NCBI RefSeq assembly: GCF_030719035.1
Contig: NZ_CP132203.1
Location: 5,536,501-5,600,500, forward strand
Length of the DNA: 64,000 nt
Direction: 5' to 3'
Source of the DNA: Hahella sp. HNIBRBA332
GTDB taxonomy: Bacteria; Pseudomonadota; Gammaproteobacteria; Pseudomonadales; Oleiphilaceae
Below, piece by piece: positions 1-8,770 of the stretch. Each line of letters opens with the position of its first letter. Positions within the stretch are counted from its first letter, which is position 1. Under the pieces are notes generated by a model. The model was given only the letters and a program-made list of their open reading frames with translations, was not told the origin of the DNA and ran no database searches. Position numbers and translations under genes: made by a program.

Positions 1-59
1 ATTTTGCGATTACGTCTATAATTTGTTCATTATCGACACTCAAGTTGTTGGAGCCCGCC

Positions 60-401
60 ATGCCCCAGTCCGTCCGAATTGACGACCTTCTCATTGACAG
101 CGCCAGACGTGAAGCCAAAGGCGCGCAACGCTCCGTTCAGGGCCAGATTGAACATTGGGCCAAGATTGGCCAGATGGTGGAGCGTTCCGGTGTTTTATCC
201 TATGAACGCATCCGAAGCTTTCTGTCCGGCGAGATGCCGATAGACAACCTGAACAACGACGAGCGGCTGATGGCGTCCCGCACGCTGTTCGATCAGTTCA
301 TCGACGACGATTTCAGCTCGGTGACGGACGAACTGAAAGCACGCGATGACAGTTATTATGGCAGCGAGGACGGCGAATCAATCAAACGTTATGAGCCCTG
401 A
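60..401 (+). CDS. ParD-like antitoxin of a type II toxin-antitoxin pair
   Basis: Small acidic protein of 113 residues resembling the ParD-like/TA-antitoxin family. Its N-terminus (VRIDDLLIDSARREAK) looks like a ribbon-helix-helix DNA-binding segment. A start at the ATG at 60 is preferred because GGAG at 50-53 sits six bases upstream; the in-frame TTG at 45 has no ribosome site. A TATAAT -10 element at 17-22 could be its promoter. The gene lies about 50 bases ahead of a zeta-toxin-like kinase on the same strand, the usual antitoxin-toxin order. Inferred role: binding and neutralising that toxin and autoregulating the operon. The family call is by resemblance and the pairing by context. Confidence 0.7.
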   Translation: MPQSVRIDDLLIDSARREAKGAQRSVQGQIEHWAKIGQMVERSGVLSYERIRSFLSGEMPIDNLNNDERLMASRTLFDQFIDDDFSSVTDELKARDDSYYGSEDGESIKRYEP

Positions 402-451
402 CTGACCCAAAAGTCATTCATCATACGGAAACACAACAGTAAGGACGGAGA

Positions 452-1030
452 GTGAGACGTAAACCGGTTTTATGGGTCCTCGTCGGCGGCAACGGCGCAG
501 GCAAAAGCACTTTTTACAAGCACAAACTCGCACACCTGGACATTCCTTTCGTCAACGCGGATGAAATCGCCAAAGGTTACGCCCAGACTATTGATGACGA
601 AGTCACGTTACGGGCGGCGCAAGAAGCGCAAGCACTGCGCGAACAACTCCTGCGCGAGCGGCGCTCCTTCTGCATGGAAACCGTATTTTCCCACCCATCC
701 AAAGTCGATCTTTTGCTGTCAGCCAAGCGCCATGGCTATGAAATCACGCTGGTTTACATTCATTTGCAGTTGGAAGACCTGCACGTCAACAGAGTCTCCC
801 AACGGGTGCGCGCAGGCGGTCACGACGTTCCTGAAGAACGCCTGCGCCGCCGGCTGCCAAGGCTACGGGAAAACGTCAGCGCCGCCCTCAATTTCGTCGA
901 CTTCGCGTATTTCTTCGATAACACCAGCGCAGAAACGCCTTATCAGTTTATCGTCAAATTGGAGCATGGCCGTCCGGTCCAGTGGGGAGACACCACGCCA
1001 GACTGGGCGCTGCGCATGATTGCGGATTAG
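452..1030 (+). CDS. Zeta-toxin-like P-loop kinase
   Basis: A 192-residue P-loop protein with a clear Walker A motif (GGNGAGKST, residues 12-20) and a zeta-like PFVNADEIAKG segment after it. Zeta toxins phosphorylate UDP-activated amino sugars and so block peptidoglycan synthesis; similar chromosomal proteins are often annotated only as zeta toxin family or AAA ATPase. Start is GTG at 452 with AAGGACGGAG directly upstream. It follows the ParD-like gene and probably shares its transcript. Zeta toxins are classically paired with epsilon antitoxins, so a ParD-like partner is a variant arrangement. Substrate and toxicity are not shown by the sequence. Confidence 0.72.
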   Translation: MRRKPVLWVLVGGNGAGKSTFYKHKLAHLDIPFVNADEIAKGYAQTIDDEVTLRAAQEAQALREQLLRERRSFCMETVFSHPSKVDLLLSAKRHGYEITLVYIHLQLEDLHVNRVSQRVRAGGHDVPEERLRRRLPRLRENVSAALNFVDFAYFFDNTSAETPYQFIVKLEHGRPVQWGDTTPDWALRMIAD

Positions 1031-1046
1031 CGCCAGCGCTCCGACG

Positions 1047-1679
1047 TCACTCTATGTCTTGCAAAGGCGCATCCGGTTTAGCATAGCTCAGCCGCGCCAG
1101 ACGCTGGCTGCGGTGATAACTGTCGAGACCGGACAGCGCCACCGTTTCCGCTTTTTCGATATCCACAAAGCCATCCTGCATCAGACACTCTGACGGCAAT
1201 TGCACCTGCAGGATTTCGCCAATCACCAGTTCGGTTCCATTGATACTGAGATAGTGGTGCTCCCTCAACGCCATCCCCAGGGAAATTTTGCTTTCTTTCA
1301 CATAAGGCGCAGCGAAATCATTCCGCCATTCCTCAGTCAGCCCGACGGCGGCGAATTCCGAAACCTCTTTGGGGTAGCGAGCGGAAGTCTGGTGAGAAGG
1401 CCGATAAATGCCTGCATGCACCTGATTCAGCGTGTAATGCCCTGTTGCAAGGATGTTTTCCAAAGTATGCCGTTCTACAGAGTGGGGTCGAATGATCATG
1501 GCCACCAAAGGCGGATGCGCCCCAATATGCGTACAGGAACTGACGATAGAGAGGTTGGTGCGCCCCTCCTGATCCACACTCCCCACAAGATTGGCGCTCT
1601 TAAACCCGGACAGGGAGTTGATAAAGGCCACCCGATACAAGTGCGGCATCGATTCGATATCTTCACGGTTGATCAGCAT
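1047..1679 (-). CDS. Flavin reductase-like FMN-binding split-barrel protein
   Basis: A 210-residue soluble protein resembling the flavin reductase/DIM6-NTAB family: an N-terminal split-barrel region (SANLVGSVDQEGRTNLSIVS, then PPLVAMIIRP) followed by a TLENILATGHYTLNQV segment typical of FMN-binding flavoprotein oxygenases. Such proteins bind FMN and reduce flavin or act as flavin-dependent oxidoreductases; the substrate here is unknown. Its start has GGAG five to six bases upstream. It converges with the toxin gene (17 bases between stops) and is transcribed away from the iron cluster. No signal peptide, so cytoplasmic. Confidence 0.75.
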   Translation of the reverse strand: MLINREDIESMPHLYRVAFINSLSGFKSANLVGSVDQEGRTNLSIVSSCTHIGAHPPLVAMIIRPHSVERHTLENILATGHYTLNQVHAGIYRPSHQTSARYPKEVSEFAAVGLTEEWRNDFAAPYVKESKISLGMALREHHYLSINGTELVIGEILQVQLPSECLMQDGFVDIEKAETVALSGLDSYHRSQRLARLSYAKPDAPLQDIE

Positions 1680-1842
1680 ACGACTCCCATTCTGCGAATA
1701 ATGACGGCGAACCAGACACTATACGCGCATTTTTCGCTTCAGGTTCATTTCAACCCACTGTCGCAGGAGTCTTCTGGCTTACCTACTCTCATAGACATCA
1801 GGACATCTAGCGCCACTATCATCGGGTGTTATTGAATAATGA

Positions 1843-1861
1843 AATAATAGTAACTATTATC
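1843..1861. promoter_or_regulatory. Fur box upstream of the imelysin cluster
   Basis: A 19-base near-perfect 9-1-9 inverted repeat (AATAATAGT, A, ACTATTATC) with one mismatched end base, in a very AT-rich stretch (about 1834-1882) just before the imelysin gene. Size and symmetry match the classical Fur box. Further overlapping ATTAT/AATAA half-sites follow at 1862-1882, suggesting an extended Fur region. The genes downstream belong to a family group known to respond to iron, which supports the call. Confidence 0.72.
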
Positions 1862-1902
1862 ATTTACATTATTAGTATTATTCACCAATAGGAACCGATC
1901 CC

Positions 1903-3282
1903 ATGATGCGCCCTTGCAAACTCGCCGCAGCTCTCGCTGTTCCGCTGTTTATGTCCGCCTGCGCCGGGCAGCAGACTTCAAGCGCCAGCCAAGTTGTTGA
2001 ACCGAAACAAGTTGTCGATCACTTCGCTAACATGGCTCACGCCATGTATGAAGATTCTCTGCTGGCGGCGACGCAGTTGAACAAGTCCATCGACGCATTC
2101 TTGGCCAATCCCACCCAGGCCAACCTGGATGCAGCCAAAGCCGCCTACGCTCAGGCGCGGGTTCCTTATCAGCAAAGCGAGGTTCTACGTTTTGACGTGG
2201 AGAACGGCCATGTAACGGAAGGTCTGGACGCGGACGGCGGTCTCGCCAGCATCGACGCATGGGAAGGTCAGGTCAACGCATGGCCGCTGGATGAAGCTCT
2301 GATCGATTACGTCTCCGGCTCCTACGAAGGCGAATACAACTCACCCAAGAACATCATCAACACCACAGGCGTTTTTACCGTAGGCGGCCAGAGCGTTGAC
2401 ATCACCACCATCACCCCTGAGCTGATCGCCGGAATGAATGAAATCGGCGGCGCAGAAGCCAACGTCACCAGCGGCGTGCATGCGATTGAATTCCTGCTGT
2501 GGGGGCAGGATCTTAACGGTACTGGACCTGGCGCCGGCGCACGTCCCGTCAGCGACTACTACACCCAGTCCAGCCAGGGCGCCTGCACCAGCGGCGATAA
2601 AAAATCCGACTACAAAATCTGTCAGCGTCGCGCGCAATACCTGAAAGCCGCAGCAGACCTGCTGGTCAGCGATTTACAGGCAATGGAGGCGGAGTGGACG
2701 CCCGCCGCCGGCGCACAAAAAGGCACTCTGCGTAACGATTTCCTGACCCGCGGCGACGGCCTTCAGCGCATTCTGGACTCCATGGGCGATCTGGCTATCG
2801 GAGAACTGGCCAGCGAACGCATGAAAGTCGCTATTTTGTTCGGCAGCACTGAAGACGAACACGACTGCTTCAGCGACCTGACCCATGTCGCCATCTACAA
2901 CAATGCGATGGGCGTCGTGGACGCGTACCGCGGCAGCTACACTCGCCTTGACGGCAGCGTCGTCAGCGGACCCAGTCTGGCGGATCTGGTGGCCTATCAA
3001 AACCCTGCGCTCAAACAGCAAATGGATGAGCACATGAACTTGATCGAGAGCCGCATGCGCGCCATCGTCGACAAAGCGGAAGCGAAATCCGGCGGCAAGA
3101 AGTTCGACCAGTTGGTCGGCGGCAGCGCGGAAGACAAAAAACTGGTGCTGGACGCCGCTGCGGCGCTGGTCAGCCTGGAAGAACCCCTGAGCGAAGGCGT
3201 GTCCAAAGTGCTGGCTCTGAGCCTGCAGGAATTCGACGCCGGCACCTGCCCGACTGAGAACGTGGGCGACTGCGAATCCTGA
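1903..3282 (+). CDS. Imelysin-family iron-regulated lipoprotein
   Basis: A 459-residue lipoprotein: signal peptide with lipobox MSAC (acylated Cys at residue 20), then an imelysin/IrpA-type helical domain. The signature GVHAIEFLLWG lies at residues 191-201, the GxHxxE-type motif proposed to bind metal. Imelysin proteins are periplasmic or outer-membrane proteins linked to iron uptake and related to EfeO. It is the first gene of a four-gene cluster behind a Fur box, with AGGAA before the start. It is presumably made under iron limitation; whether it binds iron itself is not settled for the family. Confidence 0.88.
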   Translation: MMRPCKLAAALAVPLFMSACAGQQTSSASQVVEPKQVVDHFANMAHAMYEDSLLAATQLNKSIDAFLANPTQANLDAAKAAYAQARVPYQQSEVLRFDVENGHVTEGLDADGGLASIDAWEGQVNAWPLDEALIDYVSGSYEGEYNSPKNIINTTGVFTVGGQSVDITTITPELIAGMNEIGGAEANVTSGVHAIEFLLWGQDLNGTGPGAGARPVSDYYTQSSQGACTSGDKKSDYKICQRRAQYLKAAADLLVSDLQAMEAEWTPAAGAQKGTLRNDFLTRGDGLQRILDSMGDLAIGELASERMKVAILFGSTEDEHDCFSDLTHVAIYNNAMGVVDAYRGSYTRLDGSVVSGPSLADLVAYQNPALKQQMDEHMNLIESRMRAIVDKAEAKSGGKKFDQLVGGSAEDKKLVLDAAAALVSLEEPLSEGVSKVLALSLQEFDAGTCPTENVGDCES

Positions 3283-3290
3283 TATAAATC

Positions 3291-3336
3291 ACGGCGGTCG
3301 GACGAAAATCGGATAAAATCCTTGGCCGATCGCCGT
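3291..3336 (+). other. Intercistronic hairpin after the first imelysin gene
   Basis: ACGGCGGTCGG at 3291-3301 can pair with CCGATCGCCGT at 3326-3336 (one mismatch, 24-base loop), between the first imelysin gene and the dihaem gene. There is no T-run after it, so it may be an mRNA end protector or partial terminator that sets expression of the lipoprotein apart from the following genes. Confidence 0.4.
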
Positions 3337-3367
3337 AATCATCTGAATAATTAGCTGTGATGAAATA

Positions 3368-4891
3368 ATGAAAAAAACGGGACCCACCCCCTTTTACCTA
3401 CATCCATTATCCAAACTCCCCGGGAAGCGCCAAGGCGCTTTTTTTGCGTTTATACAGGGCGCTTTTTTGATCGCTGCGCCCTCTTACGCCGCAGCGGTGG
3501 ATTATGATCTCGCCACCCAGAAGCAATCCGGCGGAGATACGACCGTACAGGCGACGCACTCTGGCGCTTTCAGCTTGAATTCCGCAAATATGAGCTCCCG
3601 CCGCAAAGGCGACTTCCTGATCGGCAACGATTTTTTTGAAGACCCCTGGGTCATCGCGCCGGCGACCACGGATCTGCGCGACGGTTTAGGGCCTCTGTTC
3701 AATGTCAGCGCCTGTCAAAGCTGTCACTTCAATGATGGTCGCGGCCATGCTCCAGCCGACGCGACGGATGACGCCGACAGTCTGCTGATCCGTTTGAGCA
3801 GGCCTGCGCGTAACACTGAAGAGCAAGCGTTATTGAGCAGACCCGACGTAGCCAATCTGGGCGACCCAGTCTACGGCGGCCAATTGCAGGACCGCGCCAT
3901 TCCCGGCGTGTCGCCGGAGGCCCGAATTGAAGTCAGCTACAACGAAGAGACCGTAAGCTTCGCTGACGGCTTCAAGGTCAGCCTGCGGCGGCCGCAGTGG
4001 CGTCTGCGCAATTGGGCCTATGGCGATCCTGCGGATGACCTGACCATGTCTTTACGTGTGGCGCCGCCGGTAATCGGCCTTGGCCTGCTGGAAGCCATTC
4101 CCCAGGCGGATATCGAAGCCCTGGCGGACCCACAGGACAGCAACCATGACGGCGTATCCGGACGCCCTAACCGGGTTTGGGACGTAGAGCAAAAGACGCC
4201 AACGCTTGGCCGCTTCGGTTGGAAAGCCGGACAGCCCACCGTCAGGCAGCAGACGGCTGGCGCCTTCAACGGCGATATGGGCCTTACTTCCTCCCTGTTT
4301 ACCGCAGACCATTGCACGGACGCCCAAAGCGCGTGCAAAAAGGCGCCCAACGGCGCGGATGAAAACGGCATTGAAATTCGCGACGACATCCTCGACTTTG
4401 TCGCCTTTTACAGCCGCAATCTGGCGGTTCCCGCACGTCGCAATATCGAGGACAGCGTCGTGCAAAAAGGTCATCGTCTGTTCCAAGAGGCCGGCTGCAG
4501 CGCCTGCCACAATGAGTCTTTCGTCACCGCAAAACTGGACAAAGACCAAATCGAACAATCCGAGCAGATTATTTTTCCCTACACCGACATGCTGCTCCAC
4601 GATATGGGCCCTGATCTGGCGGACCTGAAACTGAACGGTTCCCCCGCGCCAGCGCATGAAGTAGTGGAGCACGACGCCACCGCAACAGAATGGCGCACGT
4701 CGCCCCTTTGGGGCATAGGGTTGAGCCAGGTTGTCAATCCGCAGGCGACTTATCTGCATGACGGACGTGCGCGCACCTTGCTGGAAGCGGTACTTTGGCA
4801 CGGCGGCGAGGCGCAGCAATCACGGGATAAAGTGCTGACGTTTAAGGCGGATGAACGTGACGCGCTGGTGAAGTTTTTGGAATCTCTGTAG
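3368..4891 (+). CDS. Di-haem oxidoreductase (DUF1111 family)
   Basis: A 507-residue exported c-type cytochrome with an atypically long N-terminal extension before the signal segment (hydrophobic stretch about residues 23-43, ending in Ala-Ala). Two haem-binding motifs are visible, CQSCH at 116-120 and CSACH at 377-381, as in the DUF1111/thiol oxidoreductase-like family related to MauG and dihaem peroxidases. The C-terminal part contains WGIGLS and YLHDGRARTLLEAVLWHGGEA, typical of the family. It lies between two imelysin genes, a conserved partnership in gammaproteobacteria. Inferred role: periplasmic electron transfer during iron handling. The reaction is not known. Confidence 0.87.
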   Translation: MKKTGPTPFYLHPLSKLPGKRQGAFFAFIQGAFLIAAPSYAAAVDYDLATQKQSGGDTTVQATHSGAFSLNSANMSSRRKGDFLIGNDFFEDPWVIAPATTDLRDGLGPLFNVSACQSCHFNDGRGHAPADATDDADSLLIRLSRPARNTEEQALLSRPDVANLGDPVYGGQLQDRAIPGVSPEARIEVSYNEETVSFADGFKVSLRRPQWRLRNWAYGDPADDLTMSLRVAPPVIGLGLLEAIPQADIEALADPQDSNHDGVSGRPNRVWDVEQKTPTLGRFGWKAGQPTVRQQTAGAFNGDMGLTSSLFTADHCTDAQSACKKAPNGADENGIEIRDDILDFVAFYSRNLAVPARRNIEDSVVQKGHRLFQEAGCSACHNESFVTAKLDKDQIEQSEQIIFPYTDMLLHDMGPDLADLKLNGSPAPAHEVVEHDATATEWRTSPLWGIGLSQVVNPQATYLHDGRARTLLEAVLWHGGEAQQSRDKVLTFKADERDALVKFLESL

Positions 4892-4903
4892 AGGAGCCCG
4901 CTT

Positions 4904-6016
4904 TTGAATTCTAAATCGACAAGTCTGCTCAGACTGTTCAGCGCTGGCGTCCTGGCGGCGTCCGCGCTGTCGCTGTCCACGGGCGCGGCGGGAGAAAGCG
5001 CTGAGAGGGAATACCTGCAGATTCTACAGCAGGCCAGAAGCAACATGATCGTTCCCGCTCATGAGCAACTCAGCGCCAAAGTCCAAACCCTCAAGGCCAA
5101 AACGTCCACTCTGTGCGAGGCGCCGAACGCGCAGTCTCTTGAACAAGCGCAGCAGGCTTGGCGCGACGCCATGCAAACCTGGATGAGCGTATCGCTCATC
5201 CAGTTCGGCCCATTACAGGAGCAAGACCGCCGCCTGCGTATGCAAAGCTGGCCAATCCGGGAAAAACTGCTGGAGCGCGCCGTTGAGGCGCTGGCTGCGA
5301 GATCGGACTCGCTGCAGGACGCAATCAGCAACGGCAGTATCGCTATCCAGGGATTGCCCGCTGTCGAGTACCTGCTCTTCGGTAAAGACGCCCTCAGTAA
5401 ATTGCAGGCCGCCGATCACGGCGCACGCCGCTGTCAGGCTCTGACGGCGATTGCCGACCACAGCGTTGGGCTGGCGACGGAGCTGGAAAAGGATTGGAAA
5501 GGCGGCTTCGGCGACAACTTCGAGAATCCCTTTGAAGCAGATGGCGATCTTAGCGTGCCTCAGGAAGGCGTTGATGAGTACCTGAACGGGCTCATGACCG
5601 GCATCCAGCAAATCACCGCCAACAAAGTGGCGACGCCCATGGGGCTGGAAGGCCGCTCCGCCAAGCTGAAAGCGCTCGAGTCCTTCCATAGTCGCAATTC
5701 CATCGTCAATATCCGCCACAATCTCAGCGCACTGAGACGCTTCTATATGGGGGGCGATGGTTACGGCTTCGACGACTTCCTGCTCTCCAGTGAAAGCGGC
5801 GCCCTGCATAAAAAAATCACCGGGCTGCTGGACGATGTCGATGCGCAACTGGCGCAAATCGATTTCGCCCTGGAAGACGCTGTGAATGACGCGGAAAAAA
5901 CCGCCAAGGTTAAAAAGCTGCATGAAACCTTGCGCCAACTGCAGGCGACCGTAGAAAAAGAACTGTTTCCCGCTATCGGCGTCACCCGTGACTTCAACAG
6001 CGAGGACGGGGACTGA
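4904..6016 (+). CDS. Imelysin-family periplasmic protein, second copy
   Basis: A 370-residue exported imelysin-type protein with a Sec signal peptide (about residues 1-29) but no lipobox, unlike the upstream copy. The signature region reads GLPAVEYLLFG, with Glu kept and the His of the first copy replaced by Ala-Val, so the two copies probably differ in metal binding. The start is TTG at 4904, chosen because GAGGAG at 4891-4896 sits seven bases upstream and overlaps the preceding stop. It is tightly coupled to the dihaem gene (12 bases) and the DUF1513 gene (one base). Confidence 0.85.
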   Translation: MNSKSTSLLRLFSAGVLAASALSLSTGAAGESAEREYLQILQQARSNMIVPAHEQLSAKVQTLKAKTSTLCEAPNAQSLEQAQQAWRDAMQTWMSVSLIQFGPLQEQDRRLRMQSWPIREKLLERAVEALAARSDSLQDAISNGSIAIQGLPAVEYLLFGKDALSKLQAADHGARRCQALTAIADHSVGLATELEKDWKGGFGDNFENPFEADGDLSVPQEGVDEYLNGLMTGIQQITANKVATPMGLEGRSAKLKALESFHSRNSIVNIRHNLSALRRFYMGGDGYGFDDFLLSSESGALHKKITGLLDDVDAQLAQIDFALEDAVNDAEKTAKVKKLHETLRQLQATVEKELFPAIGVTRDFNSEDGD

Positions 6017-6017
6017 T

Positions 6018-7175
6018 ATGCGCACCAAACCCAATCACCACACCCAACTTACCTTAACCCGCCGGCAACTGGCTCGCGGACTGGCGCTTGGAGGACTGGC
6101 TCTGGCCGTCCCTGGCTGGGCGTTCGCCGCCAAGCAAACGACAAGCGGCGCCGCCGCAGGGGCGCTGTTCTCATCCGTGAATCGCGCTGACGGCGACTCC
6201 CACCTGATATTGTGGAGTCTACAAGGCGACATACTGATGGAGCGCACCCTGCCTGGACGCGGGCATGGTGTAGCGCGTCACCCGTCTGGCGAAGAGTTTG
6301 TCCTGGTCGGCCGCCGCCCCGCCCGCTTCGCGGCCGTGGTTCGCCGCCAGACCGATGGCGACCTCAGCTATGAAGAAATCGCCAGCGCAGATGGCAGACA
6401 CTTCTTCGGCCACGGCTGTTATTCCCTCGATGGCCGCTATCTGTACACCACGGAAAACGATTACGCCAGCGGTCGCGGCGTCATTGGCGTTCGCGATGCT
6501 CAGAGCGGTTACCGTCAGGTGGGCGAATGGTCCAGTGGCGGCATTGGGCCGCATGAACTGCGTTTATCTGCGGGCGGCAAAGCGCTGGTGGTGGCCAACG
6601 GAGGCATCCTGACTCACCCGGATAATCCACGGGAAAAACTGAATCCTGACGCCATGGAGCCCTCACTGGCTTATATCGACATCGCCAGCGGAGCGCTATT
6701 GGAGCGCTGGGAGCTGGAGGATAAAAAGCTCAGCATTCGCCATCTGGATGTAGCCGATGACGGCACAGTCTGCTTCGGCTGTCAGTACGAAGGTCCTCCC
6801 ACAGATACGCCGCCGTTGGTCTATACGCACAAATCCGGTTCGCCAATTCAGGCCGCATCGGCTGAATACAGCCTGTGGCGCAGCCTGAAGAACTACACCG
6901 GCAGCGTGGTGATCAATTCACACCTGCGCGTGGCGGGCGTCACCTCTCCCAGAGGGGACTCCATCACCTTATGGAGCCTGGACACGCAGAAGTGCGTTGG
7001 AAAGATCAGCCTGACGGACGTCTGCGGGCTCTCGTTGACGCCTGATGGCAAAAAATTTCTGGCCAGCAGCGGCGAAGGAGCAGTGATCCGCGTCGACCCG
7101 ACGACGATGAAAGTTGAACAGCATTGGTCTGTCGCCGGCACGCGCTGGGATAACCACATGACGTTGGCGGGCTAA
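6018..7175 (+). CDS. Tat-exported DUF1513 protein
   Basis: A 385-residue protein of the DUF1513 family, which has a beta-propeller-like repeat structure (recurrent GxYLYTTEND, LRLSAGGKALVVANGG). The N-terminus has twin arginines followed by a hydrophobic stretch (TRRQLARGLALGG), a Tat signal, so it is probably folded or cofactor-loaded before export. Start chosen at ATG 6018, one base after the previous stop; an in-frame start at 5988 would overlap the upstream gene. It closes the Fur-linked cluster. No biochemical function is established for DUF1513. Confidence 0.82.
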   Translation: MRTKPNHHTQLTLTRRQLARGLALGGLALAVPGWAFAAKQTTSGAAAGALFSSVNRADGDSHLILWSLQGDILMERTLPGRGHGVARHPSGEEFVLVGRRPARFAAVVRRQTDGDLSYEEIASADGRHFFGHGCYSLDGRYLYTTENDYASGRGVIGVRDAQSGYRQVGEWSSGGIGPHELRLSAGGKALVVANGGILTHPDNPREKLNPDAMEPSLAYIDIASGALLERWELEDKKLSIRHLDVADDGTVCFGCQYEGPPTDTPPLVYTHKSGSPIQAASAEYSLWRSLKNYTGSVVINSHLRVAGVTSPRGDSITLWSLDTQKCVGKISLTDVCGLSLTPDGKKFLASSGEGAVIRVDPTTMKVEQHWSVAGTRWDNHMTLAG

Positions 7176-7319
7176 CCCGGCAAGCGCTCAGCGCCTTACT
7201 TCTGTCAGGGTCAGTATGGCCCTGACGGGCTGCTAAAAGGAGTTCACCTCCCTTCTCTCTCGACGTCACCCTGTGACAGGGCTATTATTTGGGTCCGCTG
7301 TCTCCCCGGAAGGATTGTT

Positions 7320-8072
7320 ATGCCGCAAACCATCGCTTTGATCGACACTCTCAAACGCACCCTCAAAGCCCAAGGGAAAACCTACGCCGACGTCGCCACC
7401 GCTTTGGAGTTATCCGAAGCCAGCGTTAAGCGCTTGTTCTCCGAACGCAGCTTCTCGCTGCAGCGGCTGGACCGGGTTTGCGAGTTTCTCGGTATTGAAA
7501 TCTCCGATCTGGTGCGCAGTATGGAAAACAGTTCTGGAGAAATCACGGAGCTGACGGAAGAGCAGGAAAAGGATCTCGCTGGCGATATCAACTTGTTGCT
7601 CACGGCTCAACTGTTACTGAACAAATGGACCTTCAAGGAAATCATCAGCACCTATCAAATCGAGGAGTTGGAAGGCGTACGGCTACTGGCCAAGCTCGAC
7701 CGTATGAAGCTGATTGAATTATTGCCGGGAAACCGGGTGAAATTGAAAATCTCCCGACATTTCTCCTGGCGTCCTCATGGCCCCATACAACAATTCTTTG
7801 AGCAACAGGTGCAAAACGAATTTCTGCAATCTCGTTTCAATAAGAATGGAGAAAGCCGCCTTTTTCTGAGCGGAATGCTCTCAAGACGTTCGAATGCGGA
7901 AATTCAGCGTCGCATGCAACGCCTGGCGGCGGAGTTTCACGCCTTGGTGGCGGAGGATGAAGCCATCCCTTTGAATGATAAATTTGGCACCGCCTTCGTC
8001 ATGGCGATCCGGCCTTGGGAGCCGCAGTCTTTCACTCGACTGCGCCGCGAGCCTTCTACCAAAAAGTTCTAG
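7320..8072 (+). CDS. XRE-family helix-turn-helix transcriptional regulator
   Basis: A 250-residue regulator. Residues about 8-65 form an XRE/Cro-type helix-turn-helix (TYADVATALELSEASVKRLF) followed by a segment ending in LGIEISDLVR. The rest looks like a helical effector or dimerisation region with no motif I recognise. A good ribosome site (GGAAGGA) precedes the start. It is separated from the DUF1513 gene by 144 bases and likely has its own promoter. Its targets are unknown; it could act on the iron cluster or the divergent gene beyond, but nothing in the sequence decides this. Confidence 0.75.
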   Translation: MPQTIALIDTLKRTLKAQGKTYADVATALELSEASVKRLFSERSFSLQRLDRVCEFLGIEISDLVRSMENSSGEITELTEEQEKDLAGDINLLLTAQLLLNKWTFKEIISTYQIEELEGVRLLAKLDRMKLIELLPGNRVKLKISRHFSWRPHGPIQQFFEQQVQNEFLQSRFNKNGESRLFLSGMLSRRSNAEIQRRMQRLAAEFHALVAEDEAIPLNDKFGTAFVMAIRPWEPQSFTRLRREPSTKKF

Positions 8073-8093
8073 GCGCCGCCCCTTCAAAGCACA

Positions 8094-8123
8094 GCAGGGA
8101 CCAACTTTTCAGCCGGTCCCTGC
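8094..8123. terminator. Hairpin between convergent genes
   Basis: Perfect nine-base stem GCAGGGACC / GGTCCCTGC (8094-8102 with 8115-8123), 12-base loop, located just after the HTH regulator and before the end of the oppositely oriented small gene. There is no strong T-run, so termination may need help or serve mainly as a 3' end stabiliser. Confidence 0.5.
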
Positions 8124-8187
8124 CAATCATTCATGGGCAACCATCCCTGCACACCTAAACCAGGAGGTTACAGGCGCCTCGCAGGCG

Positions 8188-8475
8188 TTAGTCGTTGCTT
8201 CCAAATTTCTCCCATTTAATATCCCGCGCTGACGCGTCATCGTCCATCATGGTGCGATCGCTGCGCATGGTTTTACTATCTTTCATCACACCGGGACCCG
8301 CTGCAGTGGGTTCACCGTATTCAAGATAAAAATCTGTCACCAGCTGTTCCAGATTTTTGTGCTCAACATTTTCCGCTTTTTGATTTGCAATACCCAAATC
8401 ACCCGCGAACGATAGGGAGCTGGACAACGCTAACGCTATACCAGCAACTAGCCCTACTGAATGTTTAGTACACAT
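8188..8475 (-). CDS. Small exported hypothetical protein
   Basis: A 95-residue protein with a Sec signal peptide (hydrophobic core about residues 8-24, ending SFAG) and a short acidic mature part containing NLEQLVTDFYLEYGEP, followed by a charged tail (SDRTMMDDDASARDIKWEKFG). A strong GAGGAGG sits just before the ATG. I recognise no family. Periplasmic location is inferred from the signal. It is monocistronic and faces away from the PI-PLC gene, sharing a 368-base intergenic region. Confidence 0.6.
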   Translation of the reverse strand: MCTKHSVGLVAGIALALSSSLSFAGDLGIANQKAENVEHKNLEQLVTDFYLEYGEPTAAGPGVMKDSKTMRSDRTMMDDDASARDIKWEKFGSND

Positions 8476-8770
8476 ACGTCACCTCCTCAGTTTTTGGGAG
8501 TTTTATTGTTCCTGCTGCGCCAAAAATTACGGTCTCTTTTTCAGTTTGGACCATAAATTCCGCTTGTTGGCGCCCACAAACTGGTTAATTTTTGTTCACA
8601 AAAAAGCGGCGGCCTGCGTACGTATTTGTAACAATGTGTGGCATAGCCGATGCATAGACGCGCAGGCCAAATACCGTTCAATTTGTGACCTGCCAAGCAT
8701 TTCCCGCCCGTAGCATTGGAAGAAAATAGAACACTTTGTAACCTTATCTTTGTATCCGCCCGGTAAAAGC

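Noticed and set aside
561..1019. 152-codon open frame overlapping the zeta-like gene
   Set aside because: It lies wholly within the P-loop gene in another frame, has no ribosome site and encodes a Ser/Arg-rich composition typical of shadow frames.
1200..1835. 211-codon plus-strand frame opposite the flavin reductase-like gene
   Set aside because: Antisense to a gene with clear family motifs; no ribosome site or recognisable domain.
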